A DNA stretch of 64,000 nt from WJMB01 sp964581465 (GCA_964581465.1 CAZOOP010000004.1:1-64000), one strand, 5' to 3'. Numbered from the stretch's first letter, positions 8,846 to 18,437 are shown. Notes: generated from the letters alone by a model not told the origin. Numbers and translations are program-made.

Positions 8846-8878
8846 AACCGCACAGCAAACCCACCGACTGTGCGGTTT
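8846..8878 (+). terminator. Hairpin between the two A-B pairs
   Basis: AACCGCACAG at 8846-8855 pairs with CTGTGCGGTT at 8869-8878 and is followed by TCGATT. A -10-like TATACT lies just upstream at about 8833. The 151-bp gap, against about 60 bp within each pair, suggests each A-B pair is its own unit. Confidence 0.5.
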
Positions 8879-8930
8879 CGATTAACCAGCGCAGATCAGA
8901 CACAAGCGAATGATAAGGAGCAAAGCATAG

Positions 8931-9464
8931 ATGGCCGAGACCCTCAAGGGCATGAGCCTGGTCGTTGCCCGGGAGTACTCCAAAGTGACACTGGGCGCGG
9001 AGAAAACACAACAGTTGCTGGAAGAATGCGGATTGGCCAGTAAGCCCATTATCGTTTCCAGGGACTACCCCAACCAGCTATTCTTCAGCCTGATAACCCT
9101 GATCGGCCGCGAGCAGGGTATCGATATGTTCGAGATCCTTCTTCGCGGCGGGCGCTTCTTCGCCGCCGACTACGCTCCCGAGAACTACAACTCCTTCTAC
9201 GTGATCAATAACACCATCGGCAAGGCACTAAACAACTTCCAGCGTTTGTTCGCCCTGGCCACCGAGGGCCGGGAGATCGGCAACTACGCGGCCATCACTA
9301 CCGAGTGGATCGATGACGACACCGTGCGCATCCGCTACGATTCACCGCTGCAGAACACCTCCTATCCCAGAGGTCTGGCCGAGGGCCTGGGCGATTACTA
9401 TGACAGAGCTCTGCAATTGCGAGAACTGAGCGAGATCGAGTTCTCCGTCCGGTTACGGAAGTGA
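8931..9464 (+). CDS. H-NOX-fold-like protein A2 (no haem His)
   Basis: 177 aa with start ATG 8931 after AAGGAGCAAAGCATAG. It is closest to A1: shared NNT..KA...FQ, ALATEGREIGNYAAITTEW and DDDTVRIRYDSPLQNT. It contains no histidine. The strand-helix order fits the H-NOX fold, with the start LKGMSLVVAREYS, the helix LLEECGLAS, and the end GLAEGLGDYYDRALQLREL. Loss of the ligand in both A-type proteins shows that the non-haem state is ancestral to the duplication. Confidence 0.65.
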   Translation: MAETLKGMSLVVAREYSKVTLGAEKTQQLLEECGLASKPIIVSRDYPNQLFFSLITLIGREQGIDMFEILLRGGRFFAADYAPENYNSFYVINNTIGKALNNFQRLFALATEGREIGNYAAITTEWIDDDTVRIRYDSPLQNTSYPRGLAEGLGDYYDRALQLRELSEIEFSVRLRK

Positions 9465-9521
9465 GATACGGCGGATCGCCGCCGGCGGTCCAGATTACCC
9501 TTAGCGAAAGGAATCGGGGAG

Positions 9522-10052
9522 ATGGGAGACCAACTCAAAGGCATCATTTTCATCGTGGCCCGCGAATACTCGAAACACACCTTGGGCGAAGAGCGCACCC
9601 GGGAGCTTCTCGCTCAGTGCGGTCTGGTTGACAAGTCCATCCTGGCCACCAAGGACTATCCAAACAAGCTGCTGTTCGGCTTCATCGCCCTGCTCGGCAA
9701 GGATCACCAGATGAACCTGATGGAGGCCGTTGAGGAGGGCGGGCGTTACTTCGCCGCCACCTATGCCCCGCAGAATTACCGCGCATTCTATATCGTCAAC
9801 CGGAACATGAAAAAGGCGTTGAAGAACTTCTCCCGGATCTGCTCCATCGCCCTGGAGGGTCAGGAGATCGGCAACTACGCCGCCATCGAGGTGCGGCGGC
9901 GCGGCGAGAACACCTTCCGCGTCCACTACGAGTCACCCTTCGGCAGCACCGCTTATTCCAAGGGGCTTGTCGAGGGCCTGAGCGATTATTACCAGGCTCC
10001 GATCGAGATCAACGACATCTCCAGCAGCGAATTCGAGGTCAAGCTTCGCTGA
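9522..10052 (+). CDS. H-NOX-fold-like protein B2
   Basis: 176 aa with start ATG 9522 after GAAAGGAATCGGGGAG. B-type, like the gene at 8246. Its histidines (KHT, DHQ, VHY) are at positions not shared with B1 and none aligns with the H-NOX proximal ligand. YxSP is kept (HYESPFGST). It starts 57 bp after A2, repeating the A-B spacing of the first pair. The array ends here, and degenerate repeat DNA follows. Confidence 0.65.
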   Translation: MGDQLKGIIFIVAREYSKHTLGEERTRELLAQCGLVDKSILATKDYPNKLLFGFIALLGKDHQMNLMEAVEEGGRYFAATYAPQNYRAFYIVNRNMKKALKNFSRICSIALEGQEIGNYAAIEVRRRGENTFRVHYESPFGSTAYSKGLVEGLSDYYQAPIEINDISSSEFEVKLR

Positions 10053-11112
10053 TTGTCCGGCCGCCGCCGATGATCTCCCTCGAAAGAAGCTGCGCGGGAC
10101 CGTTGGTGAATGGTTGATGTACGCGTAGGTGTTGTCGAGTATCTTGCACCTGGTTCAATCCCATATCCCGACCGCGCTGGATGTGGGTCTCGCCGTTGAG
10201 GTTCTAGCCGGGTAGGGTTTCAATCCCCACTGCGGCGTTGATTGGGATTATCACTCGCATAAGAACCGACTCATCCAGCTAATAGATTATCATTCAACGC
10301 TTTATAGCTCGTAGTCGTCGCCATTGTCATCCCGTTGCATTGTCATACCAATGTATGACGGCGATATACCGGGGCTTCCCTTTAGTTCCGCTGGAAGCCT
10401 GAGGCTGTTGTTACCGCTCAGGATTCAACCAGGCTGTGGCTGAAGGATCTGTTGACGGCACTCCATTACCCGCTACAGAAGCTTCGAACGGTTATCCGTC
10501 TTCAATGGTTGACACCCCGCTGCGGCTAATCTCCGAGCACCATTCTCGAGGTGGCTTTCCTGGGTTGCGAATGTGTTGTTCATCTTCTGTGATGATCCCT
10601 TGTTTTGAGATTGCTAGCGGAAACGGGATTTATGCGATCCAGGGGATCGAATACCCTATCCGGACCGAATCGTGCTTGTAATCTGCTGATAATTCTAGGA
10701 TGATTCTCTGAGGCTCGTCACAGAACGGGCAGTTGAAAAGTGGCGGCATTAAAAGAGCGTTATCAGTCGAAAATCATGTTATCCGCGGGCTTGTTTTTTT
10801 CTCCGACAGCAAAGGGCTATTGACTCTTAGGTGTTGGAATAACAGGCAATAAGAGCACGCTAAATGTATGCTGGGTCAAAAACCGAGCATTTCCGGGAAG
10901 TGAATACCAGCCCAACAAGGGTATCCCAATCAGCCTGATTAAGTCCGATCACGTACCATGATGCCTGTAGATTATCTGCATATCAGCTCCAGTTCAGGCA
11001 TTCCGGAGACTGCTCGATCACCCGTCCTTTACCATTAGCCCCGCCGGGGAATGGCTGACCTAAGGGCACATGAAAACGGGCGGCCCCGGCGGGACCACCC
11101 GTTGCTTGTTTA
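10053..11112. repeat. Relic-rich intergenic region with shared degenerate repeats
   Basis: No intact gene. It contains several pieces. About 10510-10608 is a decayed copy of the AEHLS relic ending in TTCATCTTCTGTGATGATCC. About 10638-10690 is nearly identical, in inverse orientation, to 49925-49978 (GATCGAATACCCTATCCGGA, then ATCTGCTGATAAT). About 10717-10745 has CAGAACGGGCAGTTGAAAAG, shared with 38703. 10925-10963 has CCCAATCAGCCTGATT, shared with 38916 and, inverted, 49408. Confidence 0.6.
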
Positions 11113-11138
11113 TGGCGGGGGCTTTGTTCCAGCCCCCG
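11113..11138 (-). terminator. Hairpin downstream of tRNA-Met
   Basis: CGGGGGCT-GGAACAA-AGCCCCCG on the minus strand, directly after the encoded CCA of the tRNA. The T tract is weak. Confidence 0.6.
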
Positions 11139-11215
11139 TGGTGGCGGAGAAGGGACTTGAACCCTTGACGCCACGGATATGAGCCGTGTGCTCTGACCGA
11201 CTGAGCTACTCCGCC
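11139..11215 (-). tRNA. tRNA-Met (anticodon CAT)
   Basis: 77 nt including an encoded CCA. The acceptor is GGCGGAG/CTCCGCC, the D-arm GCTC...GAGC, the anticodon stem CACGG/CCGTG with loop CTCATAT, and the T-arm AAGGG-TTCAAGT-CCCTT. The acceptor lacks the unpaired first base of initiators, so this is an elongator Met tRNA. A lysidine-type tRNA-Ile2 also has CAT and cannot be fully excluded. Confidence 0.93.
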
Positions 11216-11281
11216 GCACCTCGATCGTCACGATTGATCGCGGAGGGGTATTATAGGCCAGCCGGGGCGGTTTTGGCAAGG

Positions 11282-11442
11282 CTAGTAGCTGTAGAAGTAG
11301 CCGAAATCGCCCATCGAGTTGTTGATGGTGTTCATGCAGTCGATGTGGTTCTGCATCATCAGCCCGCTCATCGCCTCGTCGTACTCCGAGGAGGAACCGC
11401 CTTCAACAGAAGGACCATCAGGATCAGGACGACACGCTTCAT
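11282..11442 (-). pseudogene. Frameshifted small secreted protein gene
   Basis: A strong ribosome site (AAAGGAGAAACA) precedes ATG 11442 and a signal-like start MKRVVLILMVLLL. That frame then hits a stop after about 25 codons. A one-base shift gives an acidic continuation (GGSSSEYDEAMSGLMM, HIDCMNTINN, SMGDFGYFYSY) that ends at a normal stop at 11282. Signal peptide and mature part are therefore in different frames. Either the gene is recently broken, or the sequence has an indel error here. Confidence 0.55.
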
Positions 11443-11527
11443 TGTTTCTCCTTTGGGTAGTATTTGCCGTCATTAACCTACAATGAAAAGCACGGGTGGT
11501 GCGAAAAGTGAAATCGGGCTTTTCTTT

Positions 11528-12065
11528 GGGATTATCACCTAATCATGAACAAGCGCGAAGTGTGTTCCTGAGGTAGTCGGGAGTGTTTTCGTCGTCGCGA
11601 TGGTTGAATCGGAACGATTTTTCACGGATAAAGAGCCTGACGTTACGTTTGAAGCCACCGTGATAGGCCTTTAGCACAGCCTCGGGAGCTCTCTGGGCCG
11701 TTGATATGCACTTTGATCGCACCGACCAGGTGCTTGCTGTCACAGCGCTTGGGGAGGATGACGCGGACCGCCGGGAGGCCGAGTCGGAACAGACGGGCTA
11801 TCTCACTGCGGTTTTCCGGCGGCGGCTCGTTGCGTCGCCCCCGGGGACGATGGCTGAACAACTTGCCGCAACGCTTGCACTTACGGCGCCCGTCGGCGCA
11901 GCGGTAGTGATAGTGGTAGTCGCACCTGGGACACTTGACGTGCCGGTCCCTCGTTCTGCTCTCCCCTGCCACATTGACAACGTTTTGTTGGCAGGAAAAA
12001 AACTTGCTCACGCCGACATAAGTACCCAACTGCAATAGCTGATGTTCATCTTATGTGATGATCCC
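11528..12065 (-). mobile_element. IS1595-like element copy B, internally deleted
   Basis: Both ends are present: GGGATTATCACCTAATCATG at 11528 and the inverse-related end TGATGTTCATCTTATGTGAT...CCC at 12040-12065. The N-terminal part keeps an intact zinc ribbon (CPRCDYHYHYRCADGRRKCK, then RCGK) and the helix-turn-helix (SEIARLFRLGLPAVRV). About 120 bp are missing relative to copy C between KHLVGAI and KVHING, and a frameshift separates the C-terminal LKAYHGGFKRN...FNHRDDEN. It is inactive. It shares with copies A and C the loss of the first catalytic Asp region. Confidence 0.8.
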
Positions 12066-12256
12066 TTTTTTTATATGTGGGTCCAAGGTGTCTGTATCCA
12101 GTCCCGGTGAGTTTGCGGCAGAGGGTGGAGCCGGGCCGTATTGCGCTGGACTGAGCGCTGTGATACCATACATGGACCGTGAACACTCTATGAGATAGAT
12201 TGGTCGTCTTTTCTCGTTTTACTTACTGAATAATTACCTTGTGGAGCGAACGCCTC

Positions 12257-13468
12257 ATGCAGCGCAGCATCCAGCAAGAAGTCGACGAATTGACCTTCGG
12301 TCTGGTGGATTGCCTGACCGCCGAGGAGCTGGCCGAGCGGCTGAAGGAGTGCCGCGAGAAGGGTCGGCCCTTCCGGCTCAAGTACGGCGCCGATCCCAGC
12401 GCCCCGGACATCCACCTGGGCCACTCCGTCCCGTTGCGCAAGATGCGCGCCTTCCAGGAGCTGGGCCACCGAGTGGACTTCGTCATCGGCGACTTCACCG
12501 GGATGATCGGCGACCCGACGGGGCGCTCGAAGACCCGGCCGCCGCTCTCCAAAGAAGAGGTCGCCGCCAACGCCCGAACCTACGAGGAGCAGGTCTTCAA
12601 GATCCTCGATCCCGAGCTGACCGACATCCGTTTCAACGCCGACTGGAACGACGCCCTGAGCTTCTCCGACGTCATCCGCCTGGCCGCCACCTACACCGTC
12701 GCCGGGATGCTCGAGCGCAACGACTACCGCCAGCGCTTCGAGGCCGAGAAACCCATCTATATCCACGAGTTCCTCTACCCCCTGGCCCAGGCTTACGACT
12801 CGGTCCATCTTGAATCCGACGCCGAGATCGGCGGCACCGACCAGCTCTTCAACTTCGTCACCACCCGGGAGATCATGAAGCGCCACGGGCTGCGCCCGGA
12901 GATCGTGCTGACGGCGCCCCTGCTCGAGGGCACCGACGGGGTGGAGAAGATGTCGAAGTCGCTGGGCAACTACATCGGCATCAACGAGGCGCCGGAGCAG
13001 ATCTACGGCAAGACGATGAGCATCCCCGATGAGCTCATCGTGCGCTACTACACCCTCTGCACCGATGTGGCCGCCGCCGAGGTGCGCCGACTGGAGGCCG
13101 ATATGGCCGCCGGCGAGCTCAATCCCCGCGACGCCAAGGCGCGCTTGGCCCGGGAGCTGGTCCGGCTCTACCACGGCGACGCCGCCGTGACCGGCGCCGA
13201 GGAGCACTTCAACACCGTGGTGCGCCGCAAGGAACTGCCCGACGAGATCGCCGACTACACCGTCAAGCCTGACGAAAACTGGATCTGCGCCGTGATCAAA
13301 GACATCGGCTTTGCCAAGAGCAACGGCGAGGCCCGACGATTGATCAAGCAGGGTGCGGTGCGCCTTGACGGCGAGAAGATCGGCGACGTAGACCTGGAGC
13401 TGACCGCCGACAAGCACGGCGGACAGGTGCTCCAGGTGGGCAAGCGGCGCTTCCGGCGCTTGGCCTAA
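12257..13468 (+). CDS. tyrS: Tyrosyl-tRNA synthetase
   Basis: 403 aa. It charges tRNA-Tyr with tyrosine in the cytoplasm. Class I signatures are HLGH at residues 53-56 (the HIGH motif) and KMSKS at 231-235. YGADPSAPDIHLGH and GTDQLFNF are typical of the bacterial TyrRS group that carries the KMSKS form. A C-terminal S4 RNA-binding domain (about 340-403) includes AKSNGEARRLIKQGAVRLDG. Start ATG 12257 is 11 bp after GGAG; an in-frame TTG at 12239 has no ribosome site. It is monocistronic, located just after IS copy B. Confidence 0.96.
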   Translation: MQRSIQQEVDELTFGLVDCLTAEELAERLKECREKGRPFRLKYGADPSAPDIHLGHSVPLRKMRAFQELGHRVDFVIGDFTGMIGDPTGRSKTRPPLSKEEVAANARTYEEQVFKILDPELTDIRFNADWNDALSFSDVIRLAATYTVAGMLERNDYRQRFEAEKPIYIHEFLYPLAQAYDSVHLESDAEIGGTDQLFNFVTTREIMKRHGLRPEIVLTAPLLEGTDGVEKMSKSLGNYIGINEAPEQIYGKTMSIPDELIVRYYTLCTDVAAAEVRRLEADMAAGELNPRDAKARLARELVRLYHGDAAVTGAEEHFNTVVRRKELPDEIADYTVKPDENWICAVIKDIGFAKSNGEARRLIKQGAVRLDGEKIGDVDLELTADKHGGQVLQVGKRRFRRLA

Positions 13469-13561
13469 CCCTAGCCGGACCGCCCGCTGGTCAAGCTTAT
13501 CGGTTTACGCGGGCAATCTTTTTTTCTTTTCCCACTCCGCCACACCACCCGAGGGGTGTAT

Positions 13562-14272
13562 ATGCAACGTCTCACCGCGATGCTTCTGCTGGCGTTGGTT
13601 CTAATCGTCACTACCTCCGGCGCCGATGAATTCTTCGACGAGCGCTACGTCCAGGTTGTCGCCGGGGCGAGCTTCTTCCCGACCGTGACCATGGTCGTGG
13701 TCGGTGATATCGGCTCGGAGATTCTGCCGACGATGGAGTTCATCCAGCGTCACGCTCTCGGCCCCACGATCCAGCTCGTCGCCCCGGTGCGCGAGTGGCT
13801 CAAGGTAGGCGCCGCTTTCAGTTGGGCCTATGACAGCTTCGCTTACGAGGAAGAGGGCCGGATGGAGAGCGAATTCAACCTGCAGATGACGGCCTACAGC
13901 CTGGCCATCCAGGCGCCCTTCTCCATCTTCCGCAGCGACTGGCTCGATGTCGATATCGTGCCCGGCTTCAACTACTATGGCGCCTCGCACCGGCCCGACA
14001 GCATCATCGCCCACGGCGAGACCTATTCAGACGTCGATTACCGGGGCAGCGCCGAGTGGACGGGCACCGGCTTCTCCGGCTTCCTCTCCACCACCCTCTA
14101 CTTCGGCGACCTGCTGGTCAAGCTCGACGGTGGCTGGATCGTCGGTGGTGTCGATGTCGACCGCAAGCTGTTCATCGAGGGCGACGGCGACGAGGAAAGC
14201 GATATCTTCATCGATCCCGCCTCCACCCTGAGCAACTTCCAGGTCAACGTGGGCGTCGGTTACTTCCTCTAG
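13562..14272 (+). CDS. Outer-membrane beta-barrel protein
   Basis: 236 aa. Start ATG 13562 follows GAGGGGTGTAT; GTG 13556 is a less likely start. The signal peptide MQRLTAMLLLALVLIVTTSG is followed by barrel-like strands (YVQVVAGASFFPTVTMVVVG, WLKVGAAFSWAYDSFAY, LDVDIVPGFNYYG, LVKLDGGWIVGG). It ends FQVNVGVGYFL, an aromatic-terminated strand as expected for BAM-dependent insertion. There is no recognisable family beyond the fold. It is probably a porin-like or structural protein of the outer membrane. Confidence 0.75.
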   Translation: MQRLTAMLLLALVLIVTTSGADEFFDERYVQVVAGASFFPTVTMVVVGDIGSEILPTMEFIQRHALGPTIQLVAPVREWLKVGAAFSWAYDSFAYEEEGRMESEFNLQMTAYSLAIQAPFSIFRSDWLDVDIVPGFNYYGASHRPDSIIAHGETYSDVDYRGSAEWTGTGFSGFLSTTLYFGDLLVKLDGGWIVGGVDVDRKLFIEGDGDEESDIFIDPASTLSNFQVNVGVGYFL

Positions 14273-14295
14273 CGTTTCAGGTCGCGATAGAATCG

Positions 14296-14338
14296 GGGGC
14301 CGCGGCAACGGATGTGAAGCATCCGTGGCGGCCCCTTT
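14296..14338. terminator. Bidirectional hairpin between convergent genes
   Basis: GGGGCCGC...CGGATG-TGAAG-CATCCG...GCGGCCCC followed by TTT. It lies between the barrel gene (plus) and the CAP lipoprotein gene (minus). Confidence 0.6.
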
Positions 14339-14357
14339 GCTGTGGAGTCCGGCCGGT

Positions 14358-15284
14358 TTAGTTGGTGGGGATCAGCAGCCGGGCTTTCTCCGGGGGGCGG
14401 TCGGTGTCGACGTACCATTCGTTGCAGAGGTTGCGGTGCCCCAAACGGTCGGGGCCGATCCCCAGGGAGAGCAGGCGGCGGCCGCTGTCCGCGGCGACCT
14501 CGATCCAGGTCTCGAAGCGCCCCTCGTCGTCGCAGGCTACGGGGACCCAGTCGTAAGGCGAGCGATCGACCTGCAGACTGGCGTAGCCGTCATCGAGTTG
14601 GCGGCCTAGCACTCGAACCAGGTATGTTTCCTCTGTCGGACCTGGTTCCACGGTTATCTCATCGATCTCGAAGACCCGGGTGGCGAAGTTCTCGGTTATA
14701 TGCAGGCCCAGGTCACCGTCCTGGTAGCCCTTGATCACCCCCAGGCCGATGTAATTGAAGTTCTCGCGCAGCAGGTTGTCGCGGTGGCTGGGCGAGGCCA
14801 TCAACTTGGAATGGGCCAGCTCGACCAACCGGCGCCAGTCCGGACTCCCGCCGATGTACAGGCGGGCCAGGTTCTCGCCGACCTCGGCTTCGGTGATTCC
14901 CGTTCCCGCTATGCGGTCGCGGCAGGTTTCCCGGCCCGGCAGGGGTGAAAAGTGGGAGAAGTAATCCAGGGCGATCATCTCGCGGGAGTGGCCGCGCGCG
15001 GCCCGACGCAGGTCCTCGTCCATCTTGAGGGGCTGGAGGCCGAAACGGCGGCGGTCCTGATTGATCAGCTTCAGCAGGTAGTCCTCGGCCTCGCGCTCCC
15101 CGGCGATGCCACCGTGCGGCGGACTGTACTCTCCCAGAACGGCGCTGGAGAGCTGCGCCGGCTCCAGCTCGGTGAGGAATCCGGCCTGGGTCGAGTCCAG
15201 CTCATCCCCGGCGCAGCCGGAGAGGAGCATTGCCAGAGCGCTGCCGATCAGGACGAACAGAGTTGTTCTGCTGATTATGTGCAT
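14358..15284 (-). CDS. CAP/SCP-domain lipoprotein
   Basis: 308 aa with start ATG 15284. The signal ends in the lipobox LLSGC, so it should be lipid-anchored in the envelope. Residues about 65-200 form a CAP (SCP/PR-1) domain: LLKLINQDRRRFGLQPLKMD, a conserved His in ARGHSREM and again in DYFSHFSP, GENLARL, and SPSHRDNLLRENFNYIGLGV. Bacterial CAP proteins are secreted and of varied, mostly unknown, function. A C-terminal beta-rich extension (about 210-308) includes EITVEPGPTEETYLVRVLG and has no family I recognise. Monocistronic. Confidence 0.88.
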   Translation of the reverse strand: MHIISRTTLFVLIGSALAMLLSGCAGDELDSTQAGFLTELEPAQLSSAVLGEYSPPHGGIAGEREAEDYLLKLINQDRRRFGLQPLKMDEDLRRAARGHSREMIALDYFSHFSPLPGRETCRDRIAGTGITEAEVGENLARLYIGGSPDWRRLVELAHSKLMASPSHRDNLLRENFNYIGLGVIKGYQDGDLGLHITENFATRVFEIDEITVEPGPTEETYLVRVLGRQLDDGYASLQVDRSPYDWVPVACDDEGRFETWIEVAADSGRRLLSLGIGPDRLGHRNLCNEWYVDTDRPPEKARLLIPTN

Positions 15285-16298
15285 CTCGTGTCTTCCCGCT
15301 GTCGTCTTGTTGTCGGTAACGGGTCCGCTGTCTGGAAGGAGTCGGTCCTCTTCGGGCTGCCGGTAATTGATAGGCGTGTGTCTACCCTTACGGGAGCCCG
15401 GGGGATCAACACGGCATGCGAGAGCTTTAGCCAGGCGCCGGGCCATCACCCGGTGGGATGATGCATTGAGTTGCGCCTTCGCCGGCGGACCTCGCGACTG
15501 TGACTCATTATGGGGGTGAGCACTCGTTCCCGGAGCGCATAGAGAGCTGGCAGATCGTCAGTCAATGCTTGATAGGGCAAACGAGTGTCATTGTCCACAC
15601 TGCCGAACTGCTGATTTGCGGCAACGATCCCCACTTGGCCCGCGGGCTGCTGGAAGCCCGAGGATGTTGGTCTCAACCAAAGGCCATGAGGGTCATAGAG
15701 GTTATTGAGGTCATCGAAGCTATCAATAACGATACCCTGTGAGCGGTCTGACGATTGGTTTGGCGCCTGTCGCAGCCGGCCTTCTTCACAAGTTGAAGCC
15801 CTTGGCGGAGCAAGGATCGAGGACAACGCCCCGGTCATTCACAAGCTGCGTATGCCGATCCGGTTGCCGTATTGATCCCCGTTCCGCTTCGCTGAGAGTC
15901 CAGGGCGGCTGCCGGGGCTTGCTCGTGACGACGCGGGAATCAAGTTGGAACAGACGATGCCCGGATTCCGCCGCTATCATTGACTGTGAACCTTATCCGT
16001 CCGAGGCTTCCCGGGGTCAGGTCCGTAAGCCGTCGTTGAGCTGTCCGTGGGCCGATGGCAAGGTTGGAACACAGATGCGCCGCCTGGGTCGCACCTTCGG
16101 CGATGGTTGATATGCTGTACGTACCGGGAGTATTATCAAATCCAGCCGTTGCCTGTGGCCGTTGTCGCTGACCCGTGTCGTTGACCCGTGCCGTTGAGGT
16201 GAAGCCCACCTGAGCGCAACCCGGGCGAGTTTCTTTGTATCACCTAGAATAGAGTCTTTATCGTCTCACGTCAATCCGTTCCTGCCGAGGAGGCCGCC
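15285..16298. other. Intergenic, no supported gene
   Basis: About 1 kb without a reading frame having a ribosome site. Nothing recognisable was found. Confidence 0.5.
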
Positions 16299-17132
16299 TT
16301 GCTTCAGCGCCTTGATCCCGCCGAGCACCGCCGTGTCGAACCGCTGATCCCCCCCGACGATCCGCTGACCACCGGTTTGCACTACAGCCTCTTCAGCCGC
16401 TCCGCCGAGCCGGGCCTGCCCGGCGTGGACTGCTTCGTCGACGACCCCGCCGCGCCCTCCCTGGTGTTGACGCGGGACTGGGGGCTGATGTTCCACTCGC
16501 CCGAGCCCGGGAGCTTTCAGAAGGCCCTGGACTATCTGCTCTCGAAGGCCTATCTGGCGCAGCTCGAGGATGAGCTGCCGCCGGACATCGACGAGGAGGT
16601 CGGGCGCCACTACCGGGAGGTGCTGCACTTCTCGGCTTTGGAGAACGGCTGGTGCCGGATGTTGACCGAGCGGCTGCCCATCGAGCGCGAGAACCGTTGT
16701 CTTGTCTATTACTGGGACGCCCCGCCGCCCCGGGAGCCGCGGTTGCCGCTGATCGATCTGGGTCCCGAGCACGCCGAACTCGTCGAGTCGTTCTGGCCCT
16801 ACGGCGACGGCGGCGAGGGCTCGATCGGCTATATCCGCTGGTGCCTGAAGAGCGGCCCCGCCCCGGCCTGGCTCGACGAGAACGGCGAACCCGGCGCCTG
16901 GTGCATGACCCACGGCAACGGCTCGATGGGCAACATACACGTTCTCGAGCGCTACCGCCGCCGGGGTATCGCCAGCGAACTTACCAACGCCATGATCCGC
17001 TCCACCCTGGCCGAGGGGCGGCTGCCCTTCTGCCACATCGTGGAGACCAACGAGGCCTCGATCCGGATGAGCGAGAAGTCCGGCCTGAAGTACGCCGGCC
17101 GGGTCAGTTGGATCACGGCGCGTCGGCCGTGA
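16299..17132 (+). CDS. GNAT-family acetyltransferase (GLYAT/FR47-like)
   Basis: 277 aa with a TTG start at 16299, five bases after GAGGAGG. The C-terminal half is a GNAT domain: beta4 WCMTHGNGSMGNIHV, the acetyl-CoA loop ERYRRRGIASELTNAMI (a variant of Q/RxxGxG/A), and CHIVETNEASIRMSEKSGLK with the typical N..S....GF/L ending. The N-terminal half resembles the degenerate first domain of glycine N-acyltransferase-like proteins. The substrate is unknown, perhaps a small amine or amino acid. It stands alone, with large non-coding gaps on both sides. Confidence 0.8.
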   Translation: MLQRLDPAEHRRVEPLIPPDDPLTTGLHYSLFSRSAEPGLPGVDCFVDDPAAPSLVLTRDWGLMFHSPEPGSFQKALDYLLSKAYLAQLEDELPPDIDEEVGRHYREVLHFSALENGWCRMLTERLPIERENRCLVYYWDAPPPREPRLPLIDLGPEHAELVESFWPYGDGGEGSIGYIRWCLKSGPAPAWLDENGEPGAWCMTHGNGSMGNIHVLERYRRRGIASELTNAMIRSTLAEGRLPFCHIVETNEASIRMSEKSGLKYAGRVSWITARRP

Positions 17133-17850
17133 GAATCAGTGCCAAGTCGCAATCTGCACGGGGATCGTATGCCGAGGGCTTGGTGCAATCGGGGGATTTC
17201 GTCTTGCCCGATGGCGAGTGCAATCGTAGCGTTGAGTGCCGCTGTTTGAACACGCTAAGGGGGCAACTGTCTGTTCGCCGGGATCGACGCAGGAAAACGA
17301 ACCAGCGCCGAGAATCCATGGAGCAGAACCCGTGGTACACAAGCCCTTGGAGCTGAGAAGGCAACGGCTCGATAAGGCGACTTGCGGACCGCATCCGCCG
17401 ATGTTCACACAATACGGGCGCGTCACCTCCTTGCGCTCTTGCGCCCCTGTTCTCCTTATCGGTATACAAGGCCGATCAGAAACCGCGCCCTCGTCTGTCG
17501 GCTCCATCCGAGTGCAATGGCGGCAGATAGAGCTTTCAGCCAGACCTTACTCACGCAGGGGCGGAAAACCGTATCGCCCGATTCTCCGCCTTCCGGTAAC
17601 CGTCTCCGTGTGAAAAAACGAATCATCCTGATCTATCATTGTTTTCGCATGCGGTGGCGCTACTTACAAGTTCGTTGGTCAATTCCCGATGCCGAAGCTG
17701 GAAAGTGACCGTCTCGCTTTGCTATACTGGTTTTGTAATTTACTTTGCAGTGGTGCGGTTCCATCCAGCAGTCGTTGTCCGCTTGTTTGTGAATGATCAA
17801 ACGCCGAGGACCCTTCCGTATCATCCACCACCCCCGTCCTAGGAACCACG
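17133..17850. other. Intergenic, no supported gene
   Basis: About 720 bp with no convincing gene. A -10-like TATACT occurs at about 17722, upstream of the cyclic-nucleotide-binding gene, without a good -35. Confidence 0.45.
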
Positions 17851-18324
17851 ATGCCCACTCCGGATCAGATCCGCGATGTGTTACTCTTCGCCGGTCTCGA
17901 CGACCGCGAGCTACAGATCGTCGCCGACCAGCTCCAGACCGAGAAGCTAGCCGAGGACCAGCCGATTTTCCACGAGGGCGACCCCGGCGACAAGTTCTAC
18001 ATCATCAACGAGGGGATGGTTTCCATCGCCCTGATCATCGAGGGCGTGGGCTCCGAGGAGCTGCTCTATCTTGAACCGCCGGCCTTCTTCGGCGAGATGG
18101 CCCTCATCGACGCCGAGCCGCGCTCGGCCTCGGCCATCTGCCGCCGGCCGACCACCCTGTTAAGCCTGGACAAGAATTCCTTCGAGCAGCTCATCGACAA
18201 GGACATCGACCTGGGCAACAAGCTGATGATCGGCCTGATCCGCACCTTCTGCACGCGTATCCGCAAGTCCAACGAGAAGCTGCGCAACTACTACATGATC
18301 AACCGCGCCTTCCTGGGCGGTTAG
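17851..18324 (+). CDS. Stand-alone cyclic-nucleotide-binding-domain protein 1
   Basis: 157 aa with start ATG 17851 after CCTAGGAACCACG. A single cNMP-binding domain covers most of the protein: FAGLDDRELQIVADQLQTEK, IFHEGDPGDKFYIINEGMVS, and the phosphate-binding cassette FFGEMALIDAEPRSASA with its Glu and Arg, so ligand binding is plausible. The C-terminal helix (FCTRIRKSNEKLRNYYMINR) takes the place of a CRP-type DNA-binding domain, which is absent. It is probably a regulatory subunit or a responder through protein contact. A paralogue follows at 18438. Confidence 0.85.
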   Translation: MPTPDQIRDVLLFAGLDDRELQIVADQLQTEKLAEDQPIFHEGDPGDKFYIINEGMVSIALIIEGVGSEELLYLEPPAFFGEMALIDAEPRSASAICRRPTTLLSLDKNSFEQLIDKDIDLGNKLMIGLIRTFCTRIRKSNEKLRNYYMINRAFLGG

Positions 18325-18437
18325 CCCGACCCGGGAAAGTAAACCCGGCCGTCCCCGGCCCGATAACCGAAAAACACCCCGGACACCGGACAGGCGCCTT
18401 CCAAGCTCTACGATGCCCGACAGCCCAGGGAGCGAGT

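Noticed and set aside
12066..12256. T-box-like sequence AGAGGGTGGAGCCGGG upstream of tyrS
   Set aside because: It differs from the T-box core AGGGTGGNACCGCG at key bases, and no specifier stem or terminator follows.
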